Positions 1 to 6,076 of a stretch of 7,203 nt of DNA are shown one piece after another. The notes under the pieces were generated by a model that did no database searches, was not told the origin of the DNA, and saw only the letters and a program-made list of their open reading frames with translations. Positions within the stretch are counted from its first letter, which is position 1; the number at the start of each line of letters is the position of its first letter. Both the position numbers and the translations under genes were made by a program. Origin of the DNA: JBFJVZ01 sp041623895 (GTDB lineage: Bacteria; Planctomycetota; Planctomycetia; Pirellulales; Pirellulaceae); assembly GCA_041623895.1 (NCBI GenBank), contig JBFJVZ010000397.1, positions 1-7,203 of the forward strand, in the 5' to 3' direction.

Positions 1-1
1 C

Positions 2-472
2 CTCTGCTCGAATCTGGATTTCGCGCCCACGTTTCTCGATTTTGCCGAGGCGTCGGACGCGGCAGAGATTTCCGAAATGCAAGGTCACAGTTTGCGTGGC
101 ATTGTCAGTGGCGATGAACCTGCCGACTGGCGTGACGCCGTTTACTACCGATATTGGATGCATTTGGCACACCACCACATTCCCGGTCATTACGGCGTTA
201 GAGACAACCGGTACAAGCTGGCATTCTTTTACGGTCTACCCCTGGACGCGAGCCTCGGAAAAGGTGATTTCGGACCGACTCAGGCTGGCTGGGAGTTCTA
301 CGATCTGGAAGAGGATCCCCATGAAATCAAAAACGTCTACAAAGACCCGAAGTACGCAGCGGAAGTGAAGCGACTGAAATCGCGATTGCTGGAACTAAAG
401 CAGCAATACGGCGACGAAGACAATAGCTACCCCGAACTGATGAAAGTCCGAAGTACCTCTTGGAATGAGTGA
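2..472 (+). CDS. Sulfatase, C-terminal part (5' end outside window)
   Basis: This is the C-terminal 156 residues of a type I sulfatase; the frame is open to the left edge, so the catalytic N-terminal half with the formylglycine site is outside the window. It opens with SNLDFAPTFLDFA, the conserved sulfatase stretch around 'DLAPTLLDLAG', followed by a QGHSL motif and DAVYYRYW. The end has the typical layout of the C-terminal subdomain: HYGVRDNRYKL (a substrate-side strand), WEFYDLEEDPHEIKNVY, then a charged amphipathic helix (KRLKSRLLELKQQYGDED). The pattern resembles the N-acetylglucosamine-6-sulfatase/heparan sulfatase-like branch, but the substrate cannot be read from this part. Members of the family are exported and hydrolyse sulfate esters of polysaccharides. 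The gene ends in TGA at 470-472, 138 bases before the PhnD-like frame. I am sure of the family and unsure of the substrate. Confidence 0.93.
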   Translation, partial: LCSNLDFAPTFLDFAEASDAAEISEMQGHSLRGIVSGDEPADWRDAVYYRYWMHLAHHHIPGHYGVRDNRYKLAFFYGLPLDASLGKGDFGPTQAGWEFYDLEEDPHEIKNVYKDPKYAAEVKRLKSRLLELKQQYGDEDNSYPELMKVRSTSWNE

Positions 473-610
473 ATATGTGGCGAAAATCAAGCGGCAACCC
501 GGCGTGGTGAATCTGGACATAATGTGCTAATTTACGCAAAATTTCTAATTGAATAAACACTGCAAGCACGTTGGCCAATTGGGCGTTTCGGCGGCTTTTC
601 CGAATTCCAG

Positions 611-1024
611 ATGCGCATCGGTAGGAAGTGTCTACTAATGTCCGGAAAAAGCGTTATGTATATGTTGACGCTGCTGGGTGGCATCGCCAGCTTGGGATGC
701 AGTTCGTCGAACGTACCTGAGACGAAAATTGAAACCCTTCGGATTGGTGTGCTACCGGGCGAAGATAGAGATGCACTGACAAAACAGTTTATGCCGCTGG
801 TGGATTATCTGCAGCAGCAGATTGACGTGTCATGCGAACTGATTCCGCATGACTCGTACGAACAGCTGCTGGCTGACTTCGAAGACAACCTGGTCGATCT
901 CGCCTGGTTTGGTGGTTACACTTTTGTCAAAGCAAACAAATCGTGCGGTGCGGTTGCTCTGGTGTCGCGCGATCGGGATCAGCGGTTCACCAGCTACTTC
1001 CTGGTGGGAGCCGATGACAGATGA
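611..1024 (+). CDS. Truncated PhnD-like phosphonate/phosphite-binding lipoprotein
   Basis: The 137-residue product matches only the N-terminal half of the PhnD/SsuA/transferrin-type substrate-binding fold (families usually near 280-300 residues). Visible features are a short hydrophobic signal (residues 16-29) ending in a loose lipobox SLGC with Cys30, the first strand ETLRIGVLPGEDRDAL (41-56), a helix MPLVDYLQQQ (61-70), and the diagnostic DLAWFGGYTF (96-105), followed by SYFLVGADD, after which the protein stops. In full-length relatives this point leads into the second lobe, which is absent here and is not found in any frame between 2530 and 2917. The frame is listed from its first ATG; ATG 638 is a good alternative because AGGAAG lies 9 bases upstream (623-628). 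The TGA at 1022-1024 overlaps the ATG of the next sulfatase by four bases. A one-lobed protein is unlikely to bind ligand, so this is probably a remnant (pseudogene) that may still be translated and exported. Confidence 0.8.
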   Translation: MRIGRKCLLMSGKSVMYMLTLLGGIASLGCSSSNVPETKIETLRIGVLPGEDRDALTKQFMPLVDYLQQQIDVSCELIPHDSYEQLLADFEDNLVDLAWFGGYTFVKANKSCGAVALVSRDRDQRFTSYFLVGADDR

Positions 1025-2529
1025 AGTGTTTCATTCTGCAGCCTCTGAACTATGCGTGCTTGGTTGCTACATTTGCGATCTGTACGAGCCGAATGGAAAC
1101 AGCTGCCCGCTGTGAGGATCGCCCCAATATCGTTTTTATCCTCACGGACGATCAGGGCTATGGCGATCTGGGCAGGCATGGCCACCCGTTGCTGAAAACG
1201 CCTCACCTCGATCGCTTGGGTGAGGAGAGTGTGCGCTTCGACAACTTTTATGTCAGTCCTTCCTGTTCGCCAACTCGTGCTGCTTTGCTAACCGGCCGTC
1301 ACGAGTTTTGCTCAGGCGTCACCCACACTTTGCAACCACGGGAGCACCTGCACGTGGATGCGATCACACTGCCCGGAATTCTGAAAGCTGCAGGATACAA
1401 CACCGGGTTCATTGGCAAATGGCACTTGGGCGGTGGACAAGGCTACTCGCCAAGAGATCGCGGCTTTCAATGGACATCGACAAACGTCGGAGGACCTCGC
1501 GAGCACTTCGATCCCGTCATGATCAGGAATGGAAAAAGGGAACAGGCCACGGGCTATCGCGAAGACATCTTCTTTGACGACGCCATGGATTTCATCCGGC
1601 AGAGCGGCGACGAACCATTTTTTTGCTACCTTGCCACTTACTCGCCTCACGCACCACTGGATGCGCCCCAAGAACTGATCGAGCCGTTCCTGAAATCTGT
1701 GGGCAGAGAACAAGCTGCCTTCCTGGCGATGGTGGCCAATATCGATGCGAACGTGGGCCGCTTGATGGCTTTTCTGGAGCAAGAGAAACTCCGCGACAAG
1801 ACCATTGTTGTCTTCATGAACGACAACGGTCAGACTGCCGGCCTGGACATCTACAACGCTGGCATGCGGGGATGCAAATGCACGATTTGGGAGGGTGGAT
1901 GCCGTGCCATCTCGTTTTGGAGTTGGGCCGGAAAATGGAAGCCCCATCGGGTGGACAATCTCACAGCTCACCTGGACCTCCTGCCGACTCTTGTTGACTA
2001 CGCCAGGGCAGATATTCCTGGTGAATTACAATCCGTGCTGGAAGGTTTCAGCCTGAGGCCTTTGTTGGAGTCATCGCAACCGACGGCTTGGCATGACGAC
2101 CGCATTCTGTTCCATCACGTAGCGCGATGGCCAAGCGGTCTTGCTGCATCTCACAAATACGCGATGGCTGCCGTTCGGCAAGGCAATTATCTCCTCCTCC
2201 GCAGCCATCCTTGTGACGATCCCAAATGCGAGTCCTATCAAAGTCAATGTACCACGCTAAGGTTGGTGATGAATGGATTGAAAAGAACCACCTACACCAA
2301 GGAAAATGCGCAGTTTCACTGGGGGGTGAGCCCGCCGAATCAGTGGTCGCTGTACGATGTGAAAGCCGATCCTGCCTGTCGCAAAGATTTGTCAAAAAAA
2401 CGATCCGCGTTGGCTGGTCGTTTAGCTGCCGCATACGACCAATGGTGGGATCGCACCTTTCCATTGATGATCGAAGCAGGTGGAGACAAAGGCACACCGC
2501 TCACCAAACGTGCCAGAAGTAAGCACTGA
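1021..2529 (+). CDS. Complete secreted sulfatase (Cys-type arylsulfatase family)
   Basis: This 502-residue enzyme belongs to the formylglycine-dependent sulfatase (alkaline phosphatase-like) superfamily and hydrolyses sulfate esters. The active site looks complete: metal ligands Asp43/Asp44 in LTDDQGYGDL, the CSPTR signature with Cys82 as the residue converted to formylglycine and Arg86, GKWHLG with Lys133/His135, SPHAP with His210, the MNDNG metal-ligand pair Asp268/Asn269, and Lys286 just before WEGG (290-293). HLDLLPTLVDYA (317-328) and QWSLYDVKADPACRKDL complete the family pattern. A hydrophobic stretch at residues 11-20 followed by TAAR suggests an export signal, though a rather weak one. 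A cysteine-rich insert, CDDPKCESYQSQC (398-410), is unusual. The substrate is not predictable. The start is supported by GGGAG at 1006-1010 and by a normal distance to the first catalytic motif; it overlaps the PhnD remnant as ATGA, so coupled translation is possible. The 9-base sequence AGCACTGAG occurs twice (2522-2530 and 2533-2541) across the stop. Confidence 0.95.
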   Translation: MKCFILQPLNYACLVATFAICTSRMETAARCEDRPNIVFILTDDQGYGDLGRHGHPLLKTPHLDRLGEESVRFDNFYVSPSCSPTRAALLTGRHEFCSGVTHTLQPREHLHVDAITLPGILKAAGYNTGFIGKWHLGGGQGYSPRDRGFQWTSTNVGGPREHFDPVMIRNGKREQATGYREDIFFDDAMDFIRQSGDEPFFCYLATYSPHAPLDAPQELIEPFLKSVGREQAAFLAMVANIDANVGRLMAFLEQEKLRDKTIVVFMNDNGQTAGLDIYNAGMRGCKCTIWEGGCRAISFWSWAGKWKPHRVDNLTAHLDLLPTLVDYARADIPGELQSVLEGFSLRPLLESSQPTAWHDDRILFHHVARWPSGLAASHKYAMAAVRQGNYLLLRSHPCDDPKCESYQSQCTTLRLVMNGLKRTTYTKENAQFHWGVSPPNQWSLYDVKADPACRKDLSKKRSALAGRLAAAYDQWWDRTFPLMIEAGGDKGTPLTKRARSKH

Positions 2530-2717
2530 GTGAGCACTGAGAAGAAGCGTTGTTCTTGGATGCAACGGTAGAATGTCACGTCAACCAGCAGCGGCGCGCG
2601 GTCTCGCGGCACGATTCTATGTTGCCGGCCTAACGAAACTCTGAGTCAACCCATCTTTGCGTCAACCCCTGACGAATCGCATCCGATTTTTCGGAATCGA
2701 CGTGAGGCCGTCTCGTC

Positions 2718-2759
2718 CTTCGACATTTCTTGTTCAATATTAGATGTTCTGTTTTTTTC
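2718..2759. repeat. Degenerate 7-bp-period repeat (six units)
   Basis: Six successive heptamers share TT at their second and third positions: the units begin at 2718, 2725, 2732, 2739, 2746 and 2753, most reading NTTCNNN or NTTNNNN. It is looser than the array at 2867-2901 but has the same period and the same TTC core, so the two look like members of one class of spacer repeat. On the minus strand it reads as RTSNIEQEMSK, a peptide-like string I associate with planctomycete spacers (from memory, not searched). Confidence 0.45.
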
Positions 2760-2866
2760 CAGCACTGGGCTGGCGCATTCTGTAATGCATGCACCATCGT
2801 GAATCGTAGTTTCGTAACGGGGGAGTTTTCTCGAACTTTGAAACAATATCGCGAACCATTTCCCAC

Positions 2867-2901
2867 CTTCACACTTCAAACTTCTTACTTCACACTTCTG
2901 A
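2867..2901. repeat. Tandem CTTC-N3 heptamer repeat, five units
   Basis: Five perfect-period heptamers, each CTTC followed by three variable bases (ACA, AAA, TTA, ACA, TGA). The invariant tetranucleotide with a variable trinucleotide is directly visible. The array ends 16 bases before the ATG of the 127-residue gene, so it lies in that gene's leader or promoter region. The unit is far too short for a CRISPR. Its function is unknown; such arrays may spread by slippage or serve as protein-binding clusters. Confidence 0.75.
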
Positions 2902-2917
2902 GATGTTTTGATGACCG

Positions 2918-3301
2918 ATGGACACCTACATCCGATTCCAGACCCAGTTGCGATGTTGCAACACCGGTCGCCCGGCTGGCATCTTTGCGGCCGCCGGTTA
3001 CATTGAAGACCGCGGAACAACACCGCAACTGACACGCGATCAACTTCGCGAAGTGCTGACGTGGTTCAACCACAACATGCCGGTGCCAGCCTTGGAGGAT
3101 TTTGACTGGCGATGTTTGTTCTGGTTTCGATCAAAGTCTCAATCCCTGGTCAGCCGACTGTGGGAACTGGTCCACCTGCTGGAAGACGAAGGCGTTTTCG
3201 TGACCAAGGTGCGAACCCACCAACCAGGACTGATTGTCTATCGAGACGAACATCAAGTGGCAGCGGTGCCACCAAAAAGGAAGCATGCCTTGCGAGTGTG
3301 A
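2918..3301 (+). CDS. Conserved hypothetical protein, 127 residues
   Basis: I recognise the sequence style as a small conserved hypothetical protein of planctomycetes but know of no assigned function. The product is soluble, without signal peptide or membrane segment. The conserved-looking core is MDTYIRFQTQL at the start, TGRPAGIFAAAGYIED (16-31), TRDQLREVLTWFNHNMPVP (39-57), a Trp/Phe-rich strand LFWFRSKS (67-74), a helix SRLWELVHLLEDEG (79-92), and a final PGLIVYRDEHQVAAVP (103-118). The pattern of charged helices and short strands looks like a compact alpha/beta domain. The ATG at 2918 is the only sensible start and has no strong Shine-Dalgarno sequence. The gene stands alone on the plus strand behind the heptamer array and converges on the TPR gene, with only nine bases between the two stops. 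I am fairly sure it is a real gene; function unknown. Confidence 0.78.
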   Translation: MDTYIRFQTQLRCCNTGRPAGIFAAAGYIEDRGTTPQLTRDQLREVLTWFNHNMPVPALEDFDWRCLFWFRSKSQSLVSRLWELVHLLEDEGVFVTKVRTHQPGLIVYRDEHQVAAVPPKRKHALRV

Positions 3302-3310
3302 CGGATCTTC

Positions 3311-4192
3311 TCAGAGTTTCTCAACTGCGCGTGCCTTGGCAAGCTTTTCCTGACAGTCCTTGATGTAGCCGGCGATGTTTGTCTTTTTGATCGCCGTCTC
3401 ATAATGCGGGATAGCCTGTGCGGGTTTATCCAATCCCAGATAGATGTCACCCATTGCCTTGTGCCACTGGTGAGCCAAAAGATCGTTGGCAGTTTCGGGG
3501 CCGGTGGCCTCCGCCTGATTGACCGCAGCGAGAGCTTTTTCCTTTTCCTCGGCTCGCAGCCAAGCCGCTGCAGCATCTTTCCAGTGCCGTGTGGCGACAT
3601 TCGGTTGCTCGGCAGCAAGTTTCTCAAACTTGCCTGCAAGAACACTCTCGTCCTTTCGTTGAACTTGTTTCAGCACCTCCTGTAACTCAGCACGCCGCGC
3701 GCGATTCGGTTGGGCGCGATCGTAGATCCGGGTCAGCGTGTATAGTGCCGGCCGATCTTCAGGATTCTTCTTCAACTTGCTTTCGTATAGGTCCACAACT
3801 TCCTGCGTCTTGCCACGTTGATGTGCGAACGAAGTCAGATCTCGCGCGATCAACGATTTTTCCACCGTGCTTTCGCCATGCTGAAAGATGAATTCCGTCG
3901 CCTCCAGCATCTTATCGATCTCCGGCAACTGCCGGTACGATTGCATCAATGCGCGATAGGTGCGGACTTTGAACTGCATGTCGTCGGATAGCTTCAAAGC
4001 TGCCTCGAACGGCTCGCGGCATTCCGCGTATTTGCGCATGTTGTGCAGCCTCGCCCCATCGCTATAGGCCTCACGCGCGCTACTGTATTCCACCTGTCCC
4101 CATGTTGTCGTGGTAATCACACATGCCGCGACGATCGCCGCGCACCCGGATAACATTTTGTGCGACCGGAGATTTGGTTTGCAGCTTCTCAT
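3311..4192 (-). CDS. Exported tetratricopeptide-repeat (TPR) protein
   Basis: This 293-residue protein has a positively charged N-terminus, a hydrophobic stretch (about 14-30) and a likely signal-peptidase site near TTTTWG/QVEY (27-36), so the mature part is probably periplasmic. Helix pairs of TPR type follow: residues about 38-70 (ARLHNMRKYAECREPFEAAL), a middle helical part around 84-180, about 203-236 (DAAAAWLRAEEKEKALAAVN) and 243-276 (AMGDIYLGLDKPAQAIPHYE), which is the clearest TPR. TPRs are protein-interaction scaffolds; no enzymatic domain is visible and the partner is unknown. The start chosen is ATG 4192 because AGGAG lies 7 bases upstream; the frame extends to a TTG at 4219, which lacks such a site. 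It follows the 425-residue gene on the same strand after 259 bases with hairpin repeats, so it is probably transcribed separately. Confidence 0.88.
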   Translation of the reverse strand: MRSCKPNLRSHKMLSGCAAIVAACVITTTTWGQVEYSSAREAYSDGARLHNMRKYAECREPFEAALKLSDDMQFKVRTYRALMQSYRQLPEIDKMLEATEFIFQHGESTVEKSLIARDLTSFAHQRGKTQEVVDLYESKLKKNPEDRPALYTLTRIYDRAQPNRARRAELQEVLKQVQRKDESVLAGKFEKLAAEQPNVATRHWKDAAAAWLRAEEKEKALAAVNQAEATGPETANDLLAHQWHKAMGDIYLGLDKPAQAIPHYETAIKKTNIAGYIKDCQEKLAKARAVEKL

Positions 4193-4199
4193 CGGACGA

Positions 4200-4204
4200 C
4201 TCCT
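4200..4204 (-). promoter_or_regulatory. Shine-Dalgarno AGGAG for the TPR gene
   Basis: On the minus strand AGGAG is followed by 7 bases and then ATG 4192. This strong site decides the start in favour of ATG 4192 over the in-frame TTG at 4219, which lies upstream of the site. Confidence 0.75.
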
Positions 4205-4297
4205 GGATAGTGACGTCAATTGGAATCAACTGGACAGGATACTACATCATTCAGCTTGGATGTTGGTGAAGAAAAGCATTAAGCTTTGCCTAAAAAC

Positions 4298-4368
4298 GGG
4301 AGGGCGAGGCGCCCGCCGATCCGCACTTTGTCGCGAACACCACGGCTCAGCGGGAGCTTCGCCCTCCC
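4298..4368. repeat. Long imperfect inverted repeat (GGGAGGGCGA type)
   Basis: Two 26-base arms, 4298-4323 and 4343-4368, pair at 22 of 26 positions around a 19-base loop; the outermost ten bases (GGGAGGGCGA against TCGCCCTCCC) pair perfectly. It lies in the spacer downstream of the 425-residue gene and upstream of the TPR gene, both on the minus strand. No T-run follows on the minus strand, so it is not a classical intrinsic terminator, but the folded RNA could still mark or protect a 3' end. I know this G/C-rich hairpin style from planctomycete spacers, where it appears dispersed (from memory). It resembles a REP or small non-autonomous element without visible target duplications. Confidence 0.8.
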
Positions 4369-4422
4369 AGTTACCACGAATCTGAGTTTTGAGACAAAGG
4401 CGAGCGCATTTTCAGACATCTC

Positions 4423-4455
4423 GTAGGCCAGGACAGGGAGAGCGTCCTAGCCTAC
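4423..4455. repeat. Hairpin repeat GTAGGCCAGGAC, overlapping a gene's stop codon
   Basis: The arms at 4423-4434 (GTAGGCCAGGAC) and 4444-4455 (GTCCTAGCCTAC) pair at 11 of 12 positions around a 9-base loop. The right arm contains CTA at 4452-4454, which read on the minus strand is the TAG stop codon of the 425-residue gene. It is a different sequence from the larger repeat 55 bases away, so two distinct repeat families lie side by side here. As RNA from the minus-strand gene it would form a stable hairpin exactly at the stop codon. Without a U-run it is a weak candidate for intrinsic termination. Confidence 0.75.
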
Positions 4456-5729
4456 CCCGATAATCCCACATGGCGATCTGCCGTCCGGTCGGAAGGACGA
4501 CGAAAGCGAGCAACGATAGTCGGTAGCAAAACGAGCATCGACAGGGCATGTATCTGCCACCGCCAATGCGCTGAAACATAATGTTCTGTGCGGGGGTGAT
4601 GCTCTCCTTCTGAAAACCATGGCCGAGCAACTTGAGCATAAGCGACAATGATATCACCGATCGGCAAGATCCCCCCCACGTATCGTTTCTGCCCGTTTGA
4701 AGTCCACGGCATCCCGATTGTTTCGCCCGCCTGAGCGATCGCGTTGGCCAGGGGCTGGTCATCGTAGATTTGCGCGACGCCGATCATCAAAACCGTTGCC
4801 GAAAGACTGCGTCCAAAGATCAATGGACCGCTATCAACATCTCCGGGGCCGGATATTCCCGATGGGTATTCAAGTACGCAGGGAGCCCCCAGCAAGGTTG
4901 TCAAGAAGCGCTCGCGAAATCGTTCGTACTGATGCTTGGCAAAATTCGCATCAATGTCGGGCAATAATCTCAACATAATCACCTGCGAAGTGGCTCTCGC
5001 GACGCCGACGTTTCGCCCGTCCGGGAGTTCGGCTGTGTGTGGCAGCAGGCCGGTTTCGTGATCAAGCCGCTGGCGCGCGTCATGCAGCCACGCTGCGACC
5101 ACAGGGCGATAGCGTTTCTGCTGCAAGACGCGATCGTGCGCCGTCATGGCATGAATCGCCGGCAGCGTGTCGCACGGCCACGCTGCGCCGCGGTAGGACG
5201 GCAAGAACGGGGTTTTTGACTTTTGTATTGCCAAGGCGATTGAATCGCATTCCAGTTGTAACTCGCGGACTTGAATCGGATCAGTTGCCTGTTGCAGGGC
5301 AACAACTCCGGCGCGCAACGAACATTTCCACGCCGAATAAAACATGCCGTGATCGGGCGGCAGATCAGGCGGAAACGGCTCACGTCCCTGCGGCGAATCC
5401 AATCGGGACAAGCACCAGATTGCTTCCTTGATCGCTGGTTGAACGTGCGATTCATCTCGCATTGCCAATTCGATCCACGTCAAACCATGAAACAGATAGC
5501 TAAAGTAGTAGCCTTCGGGAAACAGTTGCTGCATCTGTGACGGTGCACCTGCGTCCAGCGCGTTACGATTGGCTGCCAGCTGAGCAACAAGCATGGCCTG
5601 CGGTTTATCGTTCCGCTGTGCCAGTGGAGAACTTGAATAAAGTCGCACGTTGAAGAAAACTACGGCGACAATCATCAATCGCCAGGTCCAGATCAATCCC
5701 CAACGAATCAGCTTTGTGAATTGTGTCAT
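4452..5729 (-). CDS. Membrane-anchored protein of unknown function, possible (alpha/alpha)-barrel enzyme
   Basis: The 425-residue product has a hydrophobic segment at about 9-30 (WGLIWTWRLMIVAVVFF) and another near 391-408 (QIHALSMLVLLPTIVA), each followed by arginines, which suggests two membrane anchors bracketing a large domain outside the cytoplasm. That domain has striking ungapped blocks: LFPEGYYFSYLFHGLTW (69-85), PFLPSYRGAAWPCDTLPAI (174-192), TGLLPHT (226-232), ARATSQVIMLRLLPDID (244-260), LEYPSGISGPGDVDSGPL (286-303), FGRSLSATV and WTSNGQKRYVGG (342-353). Concentrated Asp, His, Tyr, Cys and Gly residues in such loops suggest an active site. Alternating helices and loops would suit an (alpha/alpha)6 toroid as in glycoside hydrolase-like or linalool-dehydratase-like proteins, but this is a guess. 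Start ATG 5729 lacks a clear Shine-Dalgarno site. The last residues (VGLSG) and the TAG stop run into a hairpin repeat, so the original C-terminus may have been altered. Confidence 0.82.
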   Translation of the reverse strand: MTQFTKLIRWGLIWTWRLMIVAVVFFNVRLYSSSPLAQRNDKPQAMLVAQLAANRNALDAGAPSQMQQLFPEGYYFSYLFHGLTWIELAMRDESHVQPAIKEAIWCLSRLDSPQGREPFPPDLPPDHGMFYSAWKCSLRAGVVALQQATDPIQVRELQLECDSIALAIQKSKTPFLPSYRGAAWPCDTLPAIHAMTAHDRVLQQKRYRPVVAAWLHDARQRLDHETGLLPHTAELPDGRNVGVARATSQVIMLRLLPDIDANFAKHQYERFRERFLTTLLGAPCVLEYPSGISGPGDVDSGPLIFGRSLSATVLMIGVAQIYDDQPLANAIAQAGETIGMPWTSNGQKRYVGGILPIGDIIVAYAQVARPWFSEGEHHPRTEHYVSAHWRWQIHALSMLVLLPTIVARFRRPSDRTADRHVGLSG

Positions 5730-6076
5730 GCGAAGCGATGCGCAGTGGTCATGTCTGTCAAAACGTTCCGCCGGTCACAGCGGTTCTTAGCAGGAACAAA
5801 CGTCAGATTGCTTGCCCGCCAACTGCCAAGCCCGAGTATAACCGTCAGAATTCACATGAGGGCATGCCGTGCGAGATGCAGACATCCGTGCTCAAGACAT
5901 TAGCGGATGCTTATTTGTTAGAATGCCGGCTACTTACCGACGTGCCTGTCGGTTCTTCGCGGTAGACCTCAGACAAAATTCAGGGAGCGACGAGAGTTCG
6001 CATCAACGATTCGGGCGACCAGGCGGACGCGCAACCAGAAAAGCGGTGATCCCGTTCACACTCACAGAGAAAGACA
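5730..6076. other. Spacer between divergent genes
   Basis: This 347-base gap separates the minus-strand 425-residue gene from the plus-strand ExbD-like gene and must carry promoters for both. I see no promoter strong enough to call: TTGCCC at 5812 and TATAAC at 5837 are 19 bases apart, longer than optimal. A 6-bp perfect inverted repeat, ACCGAC/GTCGGT with a 6-base loop, lies at 5936-5953. The short frames in the gap (5721-5903, 5723-5965) lack family resemblance and good start sites. Confidence 0.6.

Larger units (their letters stand above)
2530..2917. other. Non-coding spacer with heptamer repeat arrays
   Basis: The 388 bases between the sulfatase stop and the small conserved gene hold no frame I would call a gene. 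They contain GTCAACCC twice, 15 bases apart (2644-2666), a degenerate 7-bp-period stretch at 2718-2759 and a cleaner one at 2867-2901. Antisense open frames through here (2630-2872 and 2646-3035) read Lys/Arg/Ser/Glu-rich peptides such as KCEVRSLKCE and RTSNIEQEMSK, which are simply translations of the 7-bp repeats. No hairpin with a T-run that would mark a terminator for the sulfatase was found. Confidence 0.7.

Noticed and set aside
1312..1971. Antisense open frame of 219 codons inside the sulfatase
   Set aside because: It overlaps the catalytic core of a clear sulfatase and shows no family resemblance; it is an antisense shadow.
2867..2901. Possible CRISPR array
   Set aside because: The period is 7 bases with no spacers of CRISPR length, and no cas genes are present.
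2646..3035. Antisense open frame through the repeat spacer
   Set aside because: Its peptide is mostly translated heptamer repeat (KCEVRSLKCE, RTSNIEQEMSK) and it overlaps the conserved 127-residue gene.
4211..4218. Perfect 8-bp palindrome TGACGTCA upstream of the TPR gene
   Set aside because: It is short enough to occur by chance; there is no second copy or known regulator context in the window to support an operator.
4193..4219. Extension of the TPR gene to a TTG start at 4219
   Set aside because: The AGGAG site sits between TTG and ATG 4192, and the extra nine residues would only lengthen the signal-peptide n-region.
4412..4762. Minus-strand frame ending in the hairpin repeat (116 codons)
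   Set aside because: It is out of frame with the 425-residue gene, and its end is translated repeat sequence.
5812..5842. Possible sigma-70 promoter (TTGCCC, 19 bases, TATAAC)
   Set aside because: The spacing is longer than optimal and the -35 is weak; planctomycete promoters are not well predicted by this consensus.
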